Assembly: GCF_000687475.1 (NCBI RefSeq)
Contig: NC_057317.1
Coordinates: 6,138,501-6,202,500, forward strand
From: Ustilaginoidea virens
Lineage: Eukaryota > Ascomycota > Sordariomycetes > Hypocreales > Clavicipitaceae
Direction: 5' to 3'
DNA: 64,000 bases
Numbering within the stretch: position 1 is the first letter of the stretch; each line of letters starts with the position of its first letter. The notes beneath the pieces are model-generated. The model was not told the origin of the DNA, did no database searches, and saw only the letters and a program-made list of their open reading frames with translations. Made by a program: the position numbers and the translations under genes. Below are positions 32,746 through 43,994 of the stretch, one piece after another.

Positions 32746-34764
32746 GCAAAAAAGAGTTTTCGCGATTTTGCCCGCACTTCGGTACCGGCGCGAATACACC
32801 CTTAAAACAGTCAAAAAGTTGCTAGATCAATTCCTTACCTTGTCTTACCCTATCCGCCGATAGTGTATTAGCACCAGGAGGAAGGCGCGGTCGAAGCGGC
32901 GGAAATCATAGATTTAGATAGAAGAAATAGGGGTAGACTTAAGTCGAGCCACCATAACCACCGTATCACCATCGCCAATAACAACTACGGACGAATTAGC
33001 GGTAACGCCGCATAAACTAATATAGGAACCCGAGAAGAAACCGAATTGCTTAAATAGTATTACTAAAAGATTGCAGACTATGTCCTGGTAGCTATGCTGG
33101 GAAATGTGTGGAATGCTGTTATTAGCCTGGTTGATAGCATTAAATATATCAACCGAACTAACCCCGCCTTAAACTCGAACTTAAACCTTATTACGACTAA
33201 AAATCTAGAAAAAGTAGTAGAAAGCGCTATAAATAAAGCTTTTGCCTTAAAGACCCCCTCTAGAACGACCTAGGCTAATATTGCTGCTAAAGGCATACTA
33301 ATGACTGTACTACCTAGACCGACCATCCTACCTATACCGCTAAGAATCCACCGCGAAATAATAATTAAAGGAGATAGTATCGCTAAGAACCTACAATAGA
33401 AAACCCCTATTAAGATTGTAAAAGCGGTAAATACTACTACTAGAGGTATTAATACTATAGTAGTCCGCCGACTCTATAACGGAGATATAGTCGTCACCTT
33501 TGCAAAAGCCGTATCCTATTATATCACAGAAACTATATAGATCCCCCTTATATTTGGCATAGGAGCCGCACTAAATGTCTATACCTTTGGTATTATTATT
33601 AAAGGATTCCCTATTTAATTCTCTAAGAATATCCCTATTGAAGATATTAAATTGAACCTAACCTAAGCTAATAGCCCTGGCATTAGTAGAGTTGCTATAA
33701 GGAAACCCTATGAAGAAGTAATAAGAGCCCCCCTAATTATTAGAGTAATTAATATAGAAGCAGCTAACCGACTCTATAAGACTAGAGTTATCTACTAAGT
33801 AGAAATCTTTAAGGCTGAACTATACGATGAAACTATCTACTTAAAATAGTGCTATTAATACTTCAAATTCGGATATATTGCAAATTACTATATAGAGACC
33901 CCTTGATGCGGACGGTATAGCGCGGAGAGACACCCTAATGGAGATAAAGACTGCCCTAGTATTATTAGCAATAAAAGAGAGTACTGCCTTAACTGCTAGG
34001 GACCCTACCTAGCTTAGTCTTAATTCTGCCTTATAGCGAATCGGCAATAGGATATCGCAAGATAGGCATATAGCACCAGACTAATATAATTCGCAAATAC
34101 TAGTACCTTATTGATGCCTCCCCCTATATTTTAGAAGATAGGGGCTGTAGATGCCTTACTAGTAACTCCTTAAGAGAGGACTCCCTAAGAAAATAAGTTA
34201 GTAGACTATATAAAGAAAGCTTTATTGCCCCTAAGAGGAATAATAGTAGTAGTAATATTGCCGCGTTCTTCTAACCTAACTTATTTAAGCCTACTGCTAC
34301 TAATGCACTAAGAGCCCCGACCCCCTAGCCCCAATATTAATAATAAAGGTACTATACTAGAATATATAAAAGAAATTACTATTAGCGTACCTTACCTTCA
34401 ACCATAAGTTAGAACTGGATATTATTGCCCTCTAGGTATTCGCAGCCCTAAATAAACTCCCTTTATACTCCAGCCTCGGCAGATACTATATAGCCGCCTA
34501 TAGTGGATGCGCAGCGATCTATATCTATAAAAGATATACTCCTGGCTCCTAAGTAACGGATTTGGGCATAGACTAGTGCTATATTACACTTTATAATATC
34601 GATATCTACTCTATTTACTCCTTAATCCCTTCCCTAAACTAATCTACCCCCCTCTAGGAATTTGCCTAAACCCCCCCTTATCCCTATAGTATCTTTACTA
34701 GCGACTTTAATATTTATCACCCTATATGGGACTGCTTTTACAGAACCTCCCTAGGCTATAATAC
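32746..34764 (+). mobile_element. Tad1-like LINE J, 5' part (ORF1 and start of ORF2)
   Basis: Non-LTR retrotransposon, plus strand. It begins in or beside the truncated D' LTR. ORF1 (about 32880-34100) is a nucleic-acid-binding protein whose end carries Cys/His knuckles (C-G-R-Y-S-A-E-R-H-P and further Cys, about 33850-34010). ORF2 starts near 34340 with an APE-type endonuclease: D-I-I-A-L-Q near 34417-34435 and S-D-F-N-I-Y-H-P-I-W-D at 34701-34733, the decayed GDFN-HHPxWD active site. Split by Copia D immediately afterwards and resumes at 50025. Many TAA/TAG stops. Confidence 0.8.
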
Positions 34765-35552
34765 TGTTAAAATCCTATGGTAGTCTACTAGACTGCTGGC
34801 CCTTCCACCGTCTCTTGGACTCACGACTGTCCCACCAGATATACGGTGTGTCTTACCAACCTTAGGCCTTTGCCGTTTACCTTCCGGATTTTCAGTGGAT
34901 TAGTACTGTATACCAAATAAGGTAGGACTTTATCGGGCCTTATTTTTGGTAAGGCTTAATATGACGTATCGGGCCTTATTTTTAAATATATGGTAAGGCG
35001 GCATATAACACCGGGCCTTATTTAAAAAAATATTTAATACGGCCGAATATTACGTGGGCACACCAGGCCTTATTTAAAAGATATTTAATACGGCCGGATA
35101 TTACGTGGGCACACCGGGCCTTATTTAAAAGATATTTAATACGGCCGGATATTACATGGGCACACCGGGCCTTATTTAAAAATATTTAATATGGCCGGAT
35201 ATTACGTGGGCACACCGGGCCTTATTTAAAAGATATTTAATATGGCTGGATATTACGTGGCACACCGGGCATTATTTTTAAATATATGGTAAGGCTGGAT
35301 ATATCGTGGTATAATGGGTATTACGAGGAGCTCTCTTACTGGCTACCTTGGATGCCTGGGCCTACCCTCTCTCTTAGATATATTTAGGATAGCTTTTCCC
35401 CTTCTTTCTAAATAGTAGAAGGGTAGCACAATCGAACTTGTTAATGCACTACATGCCTCTTGACTCTTTTCACCTTTCCTGCATTTCTGGTTATTTATAT
35501 CTGTCTTGCCTTATACCGGCTTCACTTTATATTTACCCTCAGAATTGTAACA
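34765..35552 (+). repeat. 5' LTR of Copia D
   Basis: 788 bp, TGTTAAAATCC to AATTGTAACA. Contains about five to six units of the 50-bp repeat (about 34990-35275), whose core includes TATTTAATA and GGATATTACGT(GGG). The part after the repeats (about 35280-35552) is unique LTR sequence shared with 49750-50019. By analogy with other LTR elements it supplies promoter and polyadenylation signals; I could not place a start site. Confidence 0.95.
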
Positions 35553-35566
35553 GGTTATGAGCCCGG
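35553..35566 (+). promoter_or_regulatory. Primer binding site, initiator Met-tRNA half type
   Basis: GGTTATGAGCCCGG directly follows the 5' LTR. GGTTATGAGCCC is complementary to the anticodon loop and stem of initiator tRNA-Met (GGGCTCATAACC), not to its 3' end. This is the primer type known from Drosophila copia, where a tRNA cut in the anticodon loop primes reverse transcription. Confidence 0.85.
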
Positions 35567-36453
35567 GTTTTACTTCTTTGTTTCACCCTATCTTTTGTGT
35601 TTACCCTTTGGTCTCTCTTGCTTATTAGTACTACTAATATAGCTAAATCTTTTGGCACCCTTGATTTACCCTTTGGTATCTCTGCTTACCTGTTATTACC
35701 TTTGGCTAATCCTTTGGTAATCTATAGCGTTATCCTATGGTAATCAATGGTATAACCTTATATCAACCTTTGGCATAACCTTACGGCAACCTATGGCGTA
35801 ACCTTACGGCACCCTTGGAGTAATATACGGCACCTACGGATTTTATAGTGTAATATCTATTATACTATACCACTATATAACACCTTTGCACCTAGTGCAC
35901 GACATCTACTGCACTTTACGGCACCTGTTATATTATTTTATATATAATATTTGTGGTACGGCACTTACGGTACCCTTATATTACGGCACTTGCGGCAGTG
36001 ATAATATTTACATCACGTTACCTACGGCACCTACGGCACTTACGGATTTATATTACGGCACCTAAGGCACCCACGGCACTTACGGATTTTATTCACGGCA
36101 CCTACGGCACCTACGGCACTTACGGGATTTATTTCACAGCACCTACGGCACCTACGGCACTTGCGGATTTATATCACAGCACCTACGGCACCTACGGCAC
36201 TTACGGATTTATTTCACGGCACCTACGGAACCCACAGAACTTACGATATTTATATTACGGCACCTACGGCACCTGTGGTTTTATATTGAGACCTACCGCT
36301 ATATACTGCGGTTATTTATTATAGTAGGCTACTAGTCACTATATATACTAGTTATTTAACTAGTTATTCAACTATTTTACTAGCCAGCCAGCTAGTTATT
36401 CCTCTATTATTACAACTATCGGCACCATTTTTCAACGACTTTTAACCACTGTA
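35553..36453 (+). other. Copia D leader with (TACGGCACC)n tandem repeats
   Basis: A 0.9-kb untranslated leader. From about 35730 to 36290 it is made of short repeats of the type ACGGCACCT/TACGGCACTTACGG, arranged in higher-order units separated by GATTTATAT/TTCA spacers. The frame at 35953-36324 (a Tyr/Gly/Thr/Pro-rich run) is a by-product of the repeat. Followed by AT-rich sequence to the gag start codon. Confidence 0.75.
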
Positions 36454-36652
36454 ATGGCACAATCAGGGCCTTCTACTTATAAGGTCCCTATGGATTCCGG
36501 CTCTGAAGCCGATCCTAATATGCAACTACAGTTAGATATAGACGATATGAAGTCTCAGATGAATACCTTAACTAGCCTTATATAAGGCCTAGTTACTAAG
36601 CAAAATAATAACCCACAGACCCCCTAGACCACTCAAGCTATTAAAAAGGAGC
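36454..36652 (+). pseudogene. Copia D gag-pol, first part
   Basis: Starts ATG 36454-36456 (MAQSGPSTYKVPMDSGSEAD). Predicted helical, Gln/Asp/Met-rich N-terminus. Contains in-frame TAA and TAG at Gln positions. Gypsy C is inserted after the codons for A-I-K-K-E. Removing C and one GGAGC copy joins this part to 43995 in frame, giving a combined frame of 1,668 codons including the final stop. Confidence 0.88.
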
Positions 36653-36894
36653 TGTAAAGGACTAGCCCTAAGGCTACTGCGAATAGGCGTCGAATGAATA
36701 TATTAAATAGACTAAGGAGGAAAGAGAGAGGGCCCGAATAGGGGCCTCTAAGTAGCCTATTTATATTCATATGTAGTATGGGCTGAGTCCTTAGCGAGCC
36801 CTTATGACCCCATACTGATACTCCTGAGGCTAGTCGCGGGCGTAGCCCGAGTCTTAGCTATATTATAGCGCGGGCGTAGCCCGAGCCCGTGATA
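36653..36894 (-). repeat. 3' LTR of Gypsy C
   Basis: 242 bp, TGTAAAGGAC to CCCGTGATA. Next to it on the internal side is ACCCCCCTTCTCTGCC, the complement of the polypurine tract. Contains both GGGCGTAGCCCGAG palindromic blocks. Confidence 0.93.
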
Positions 36895-37459
36895 TACCCC
36901 CCTTCTCTGCCTTAGAGTCAGAAAAATCGCCTTTTGTTATCAATCAATCCTCCGCTAGGGACTAATTATATCGCCGATTACTTCGTCGCGATATCCTCAA
37001 ATCCGTATATAGGCCAATTGCTAGGTATAGGAAGGATTCGTCTGTAACTATAGCGGATATAGCTATACAATTAATAGGAGTTATATAGTTATTAATTAGG
37101 AATAGTATAGTAGAAATATGTGGAAGTTCGTCGTCGCGCCGCCAGCTAGAGGTTGATTAATGCAGCTAGGAACGTTATAAAAAATTTTTCGCTAGCTGCC
37201 GGTTGGAAATCTCCTTATAGTTTTTATTTTTCCTCATTAGGGCTCTTTTCCTTCTTCCCTTCTTCTTATTAAGGCTATTAATAAGTATCGAAGGTCCCTA
37301 TTATTATAAGTTTTATCCTGTATTAAGCCCGTATTATATATTAATCGGTTAAAGTATTATTTCTATCCTGCTTACGTTAGTATTCCTTACCGAATTCTGT
37401 CTCTATTATAACCGGCTACTAATTCCTTTCGTAGTAAGACCTAGTCTAGCCTATTGTGA

Positions 37460-38700
37460 AGCCTATTAGTAAGTCTTAAGTCCCTACCTCTATCGCGAGC
37501 ATCTCATACTAACCCCATTTAGAGCCTGAATATATCCTTATCTGCCGCTAAAAATGCCCCTATTAGGGAGGGATCGAGCCCTACTCATCCCTAAAAGCTA
37601 TACTATGCCGCTGGCGATTATCTGCTAAAGGGGGACTCCTCGGATAAAGAGTATTAATATGCAAAAGATAAAGAGTTTCTATGCAATAGATATACTAAGC
37701 GTATATAATCGACTAGAGAATTGCCTATATATAAGTATTACAGGAGAGCCAAAGGGTGCAAGAGCTGCGCTAATTCTTACGCATTTTATATATAGCTTGA
37801 TTAGCGTCTCGCGGGGAACCCTATATTACGATACATCTTATACAGCTAGATTAAAGTAGTAAAGGAGGGGAGGGCCATTATAGAGCCCACTCATCCTAAG
37901 ATAGATATACAGAAAGCGTATACCGCTATCCTTACCCCCGAGTTTCAGGCTTTAAATAATTAATAGCATCGCGCTTTTGCTGTTGAGTAGGTGGCCCCTA
38001 GCGCCTTACGTTTAGCATTCGGGCTAAGGGATGCTGCCGGTATAGTTTCTACCGCATCTATAGCATTAACGCCCTTACGGTGCTAGGCTAGGTCTATTAT
38101 AGATCTCGCTTTTATTCTGAATATTATAAGGGAGACGTAAATAGAAGCCTAGGAATATTATGCCAGGATAGAGCAGTATTAGGTTAGAGCTTAATATCCC
38201 TAACTGCCCCCGCCCCTATCTTAACCCGCCCTCCCCGCGTATTACATAAAGGGGGAATTATCGTATAATTAGGGCGGCTGGTATTATGTAGAGGCTCTAC
38301 CGCCGCTAGCGTAAGGTTATCTAATATAACCCCCGCAGTAATAGGTAGACCCCGCTCTATAGCCCCCTACGCCCTTATCGTCTTTATCGCGGCCGCCTCT
38401 ATAGATACTATATCGTCTGGCCCTATCTCGTTAAAAGGTTTTATCGTCTCCTAGTACGCCCCTACTGTATTCGCCTTATAGTATCCCGCAGATTCCATTA
38501 TATTATAGATATATAGGGAACTATCCCCGTCTAATATATAGCCTATATACACGCCCTATCCCGTAAGGACCCTTATTACTACCGGCCTATATGCCGCTAT
38601 AGGAGTAGGAGGAGGCTTAGGGAGATAGAGAGTGGCCTTAAGAAGGGGCGTATTAGGGTTAAGCTTATATTAGCCCCGGTTTGGTTTATTATATTATATT
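37460..38700 (+). pseudogene. Antisense reading frame in the 3' module of Gypsy C
   Basis: Counterpart of the frame at 14365-15600 in B, with no indel between them over the part compared. About 410 codons on the strand opposite to gag-pol, broken only by TAG/TAA. C keeps CAG where B has TAG at several sites (PEFQALNN, RIEQY, P-Q-I-P), and both keep GDSSDKEY, KSCANS, IKVVKEGRAIIEP and VAPSALRLAF. A T run follows at about 38700-38718. No family recognised. Gypsy E lacks this module: its chromodomain tail ends within about 80 bp of the LTR. Confidence 0.42.
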
Positions 38701-38789
38701 TTTTTTTTTTTTTTTTTTACATATTTTTATTATTTTATATTTTATTTATAGTGGTAGGCGTTCGGCATCATTTATTAGTCTAATAAACT

Positions 38790-41700
38790 TTATTTTGGGA
38801 CCCAGCTAGGCCTATTATAAGTCCTAATATCCCCCTATTTAGCCTTAAATATTTCTTATGCAGTAGTATCTTTAAAGTTTTTTAGGGGTTCTTATATTAG
38901 TAAATCGTACCCTTTTTATTTTATAAGTATATTGCGTTTTTATCTTCGGCCCTATATATTCTTCGCTATAAGTATCTTTTTAATTTTATATTCTTCGTAT
39001 AGGTTCGTAGAGTCTTAGAGAAAGACGAATAGGGGCCTAAATCGTATATTAGTTATTACCTAATTAGGTAATAGATTAAAAGCGGCTCGTTCGATTAGGT
39101 TAATATAAAAAACTGGATAAATACCTTATAGGATATCAAGCTAGATATTAAGCGGTAATAAGATGGTAACAATAGTATATTTAGTAGAGACCTAATCGAG
39201 CTTTTTATATAGGCGGTTCGTTTTAATATTCTAAAGGTTTAACTATACCTAATTACTAACCTAAAAGCGCTCGGCCGGGCATTATAAATAGTTAGTAGTA
39301 TTTTACTATCGTTATTATATAAAAGCGATAGCAGCCTAGGCTAATTCCTATCCCTCTTTAAGGTTATTAAGAAAGAGAGCCGTATACCCCTTTAGGGTAA
39401 TTAAGCTTAGGGTTACCTCTAAAGGCAAAGCGATAATTAGAATATTAAACCTATTAAGTAATCGGTTCGGGCTAAACCCAGTAACGGATGATATTTAGTT
39501 ATTTAACGCGAGTTAATATACCGTAAGATAATATAGCTAATCGTACTAATTAAAGGAAACTATAATACGGAGGACCGCCTATACTTTTTAATTTATTTGC
39601 TCTATACTGCTATTAGTTTAGGGGTAGTATACTATTAACAGAAGTTGCTCGGTCCTAACTAATTTATATAGTATAGACTAAAATTGGCCTATTTAATCCG
39701 AACCTTAATTGCTAATAATCTCCCTAGGGAAGCCATAAAAGCGCTACTAATACTATTAGAAGCATTTTACGCAATCTTCTGCTTTTATTAAGTATATAGC
39801 CTCAAGCTAGATATACTTCGATAAGCGGTCTATAATTACTATAAGGAATCGCGGGTCGGAGGCATTATAAGTAGGAAGGTTGGTTATAAAATCGACCGAT
39901 ATTTATAACTAAAAGCGGTCTATAATTAGTAGCGGTTGCAATAGGCCCTAGCGTAATTAGCGGCTCTTATATACCCTACGGTATCGGCAATTCCAAATAT
40001 ATCTCGCTACCTCAGATAATATATTATCGAAGTGATAATCTTATTGCAATAGTTAAAAAGTAGTATTTTTCCCTAGGTGGCCTATAATAGGCGAGTTATA
40101 GCAGCATTGGATTACTATAGTGGTTAAAGGCTTAAACGATAGGAGTTATACCTATACCCGGTAAAGGAGCATATTATATGCATTTAGGGTATAATTAGTA
40201 ATTTATTCTTATATTGCTATTTCTACTGGAAATCGTTATTCCCTATTCGCGATTACTATCTATCGGGCCTAATATATACTATCTTTAGATATCGCTTAGT
40301 CCTAAATAGCTTAAAAGTAGGAGTCGGCGAAGATATATAGGCCGCGAGGTAGGGTAGTCTATAGGGCTAAAGTTAGTATCGTTTTGCCCTCTATTTTATC
40401 TATATCGAGTGCTAAAATAAATAGCGGTTTTAGGATTTAGCCGATTTATAACTCTATCCTGCCTACCTTTTATTCCTATTAAGAAAGCATATTAAGGTAT
40501 TAGGCTTATAACCCTAGCCTATACTGAAGATAGAAGTTAAAAAGCGCTAGAGTCTCGGCCTATTAGGCTTATCGCTTAGATATTTCTTATGGTCGGGCGA
40601 AGTACTCTAGGTTCTTATAGTCGGTAAAGATAGTAAAGGGGGAGGCTATTAAATAGAGTTCTATTAATTACACCTTAAGGCAAGAAATAATAGTAAGGAG
40701 TTCCTTATTATATATAGTATAATTCCGTTCTGCATCTAATAAGCGAGCGGAATAGTATACGATAGGGTAAAATATACTATCCTCCCCAGCCTATAATAGA
40801 TAGCCACTAAGGGCTATACCGGAACTATCTGCCTTAAGAACTGTCTTTTTATTTAGGTCCTATTAGGCAAAAACTAGAGACGATATAAAATACTATTTGA
40901 GCGCTTAAAATACCGCCTCTTCTTCGTTTAACTATTAGAATAAGACCTTTTTTTTTATTAACCTAACTAAAGGGTCGATAAGGCGGGAGAAATCTAGGAT
41001 AAAATCGCAGTAGAAGTTAGTAAAACCGAGGAAATTATAAATGCCTTTTAATTTCGTAAATGCTTTTTAGTTCTAAATAGCTTTAATCTTTTTGGGGTCT
41101 AAGCGGATTTCCTTTCTAGCTATTACGATATATCTTAGGTATTAGACCTCTTTTACTATGAAGTCGCACTTATTAAGATCTAAATTTAGGCCGGCCTTTT
41201 ACAGTCATCGAAGGATTTCTTTAATGTGCTTTATATAGTCTACTTTTATTCCCCTAATATAGATTAAGATATCGTTAAGGTAGGCGGTTATAAAGTCTCC
41301 TAGTGTATTCCCTAAGGCCCTATTAATATATCTTTAGAAAGTCATAGGGGCCCTAATCAGGCTAAATAGTATAATAAGCCATTCAAATAGTCCGAATTAT
41401 ATATAGAATATAGTTAAATATTTATCGCCTTCTGCAATATATATCTTATAAAACGCTACGCATATATCAACCTTAGTAAACTATTTCGCTTAGGATAAGG
41501 ATCGTAAGGTCTCTTTAATTAAGGGGAGGGGGTATCGGTCTTAAACTATAACCTTATTAAGGGCCCGGTAGTCGATATAAAAACGCTACCTACTATTCCC
41601 TTTTCTAGCTAATAGGACTAATACTATTACCGATAAGGAGCTTATATAGATTTATCTTTTATCTATTAGGTTAATTACTTATCTTCGAACCTTAAGTAAG

Positions 41701-43705
41701 TAGTCTTATAGCATATTATATAATAGGCCCTAAGGTAAGTCTGGCTAGCTCCTATCTATAGTCTTTTTAAGCCGGATATAGTAGTCTAATATACCCCGAT
41801 GCAGAGGGAGACTGGAAGCCTTCTCCTTATTAAAGAGGTCGGCGAATTCCTATAATTTTATCGGGAGTATTTACGGCTCTTACGATCGTAAGGCAGAGTC
41901 TTAATAAGGTAGCAATATAACGCAGAGGATATATATTTTCTCCTGTAAGCTTATTGCAATAAAGGAAGTCGACCGGTCTCTAGAGCGTTTCGCTTACTTT
42001 AGTATACTATAGAAGACTAAGCTAAGGATATTTACTATAGTCGGACCCTATTGCCTTCTCGTCGATTCCTTAATAATAAGGCTACCTATCGATCCAATCT
42101 TTAATTAGTATTACTTCGCCTATAGTATAATATTATAATACTCTATCTAAGGCATCCTAAGGATAATATTGCGGGTAAGGCCCGGGATAATATAAAGTAT
42201 AACTATAGATAGCCATCCGTCGATATCGATTGCTATATAGACGATATAGGTAATAGAAGAACGCATTACCTTATATTCTCCTAAACGGCTCTAAATATCT
42301 ACTACCATTCCGATTTCCCTGCGTTATAATAGGCGGATAGGTTAGAGGCCTAACTATTATACTATCTTTTCGCTTATAGCGCTATAGCAGTTATATCCCG
42401 AGTCGATTAAGGTATTAATAAAGGTATAGGATTTATATAAGATCGGTACTAAAAAGGGATATTTATCTATTTATTCTACGATCTCCTTTAATTCTTTTTA
42501 TAATCGGGCTAGGGTCTATATATATATCTTAAGCCCTCTAATAAGACTAGGTTTAAAGGCTATTCTTTTTCCTAATCTTTATTGCTACTTTCGACCTCTA
42601 CGACTTATAAGTCAAATAAGGCTACTTTAGCTATATTGGGTCGGATTGCTGGCAATAGGTAGTATATAAACATCTAATGATTAGGAAAGCTATACCGAAG
42701 ATAAAGACCTTTCTTCTTATAATCTTTATACTATTCTTTAGAGACCTATATCGCCCTAGGCGCGCACTAATTACCCTTCGAGTCTAGCTTATTAACACCT
42801 AATATTTATATATCGCCTTTAGAATCCTAAGTATATATCGGTTGGGAACGGGTCGAACCCATATAGTAATTAATAGTTAAGCTAGTCTTAATATCGATAG
42901 CAATTTATCGGTAATAGTCTACTACCGAATAATAGTCATAATGGGAGACCCTAAGGCCAATAATCTTATTAGCTATATAAGCGTTAAGCGCCGATCGGAG
43001 GTATTTAAGCTTAACTTCCTTAGGCCAACCGAGACCGCTAGTAAGCGTAAGTTTTTCCTTAAATCGCATAAAGAAGGCGGCAAAAGGTTCCTTAAGGCCT
43101 TAGCATAAAGAGTGCTTAAGCTTAGTGATAGTGCGATCCTATCGGTACGGGTCCTTAAAGAGACGTTAGAGGTATTTAAAGAACTTTATTATATTATAAT
43201 TATAAGCCGTACTATTCTCGAAAAAGGCCGCGACTTATAATTAAACTATAGACGAAAGGTTCTAGAAGATAAATATCTATTAGGTATTTTCGTCCCTAAT
43301 AAATTCCTTATCGACCTTAAGCTTATATTGCATAAAGGTCCGCTAGGCTGTAAATATAGCCTTTTTGCTATTAAAGGGGTCCCCTATCGGGATCGGCTTG
43401 CGTTTTAGCTAGGTATCCTAAGCCGTAAGGAGGGGGGCATTCTATTATACGACTAGGGCCGGTTGGGGGGCGGCCTAGGAGCTATTTAATTAGTTCGCGA
43501 GGAGGGTCTATAGTAAGGCGGCAACGGCAGCGAGGTATTACGCATTAGTCTGCATTTGCGCCTCTATCTGTTATAACACTAATGCGAGCTGCTCTACTTG
43601 GGTATATATATTACGTCGGGGGCGTCGTAGTCTTGGGTTGTCTATACCCATTTCTCCAGGTATACTTATCTCAATATCTTGTATAGCCTATATTATCGGC
43701 TCTAT
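38790..43705 (-). pseudogene. gag-pol of Gypsy C with chromodomain (degenerate)
   Basis: Read from 43705 (start ATG decayed to ATA) leftward. Gag begins with a probable coiled coil rich in Gln/Leu/Ala. CCHC knuckle near 42660-42710 (C-X2-C-X4-H-X4-C spacing traceable). RT box at about 41266-41285 reads Y-L-N-D. RNase H about 40700-40900. Integrase core about 39695-39905 (V-D-F-I-T-N-L-P, then I-V-I-I-D-R-L-S-K). Chromodomain about 38880-38945 (K-G-Y-D, E-P-L). Ends near K-(stop)-G-D-I-R-T-Y-N-R. Not functional. Confidence 0.87.
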
Positions 43706-43747
43706 AATGTAAGGTTATAACAGCAAGGCTGAGAGAGTCTATTTAAA

Positions 43748-43989
43748 TATAAAGGACTGGCCCTAGGGCTACTGCGAATAGGCGTCGAATGAATATATTA
43801 AATAGACTAAGGAGGAAAGAGAGAGGGCCCGAATAGGGGCCTCTAAATAGCCTATTTATATTTATATATAGCACGGGCCGAGTCCTTAGCGAGCCCTTGT
43901 GACCCCGTGCCGATACTCCTGAGGCTAGTCGCAGGCGCAGCCCGAGTCCTAGCCACATTATGGCGCGGGCGTAGCCCGAGCCCGTGACA
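43748..43989 (-). repeat. 5' LTR of Gypsy C
   Basis: 242 bp ending CCCGTGACA before the GGAGC duplication. Nearly identical to the B 5' LTR. The internal leader to gag is about 40 bp. Confidence 0.93.
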
Positions 43990-43994
43990 GGAGC

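Larger units (their letters stand above)
36653..43989 (-). mobile_element. Complete Ty3/Gypsy element C
   Basis: 7,337-bp minus-strand Gypsy element with 242-bp LTRs (36653-36894, 43748-43989) and a perfect duplication GGAGC (36648-36652, 43990-43994), inserted in gag of Copia D. It has the same organisation and near-identical sequence as B, including the 1.8-kb 3' module. Since C lies inside D inside LINE J, it is among the youngest insertions, yet it is far more RIP-mutated than its host D. Confidence 0.95.

Noticed and set aside
35953..36324. 123-codon frame with Thr-Tyr-Gly repeats
   Set aside because: By-product of the TACGGCACC repeat in the D leader; no conservation argument.
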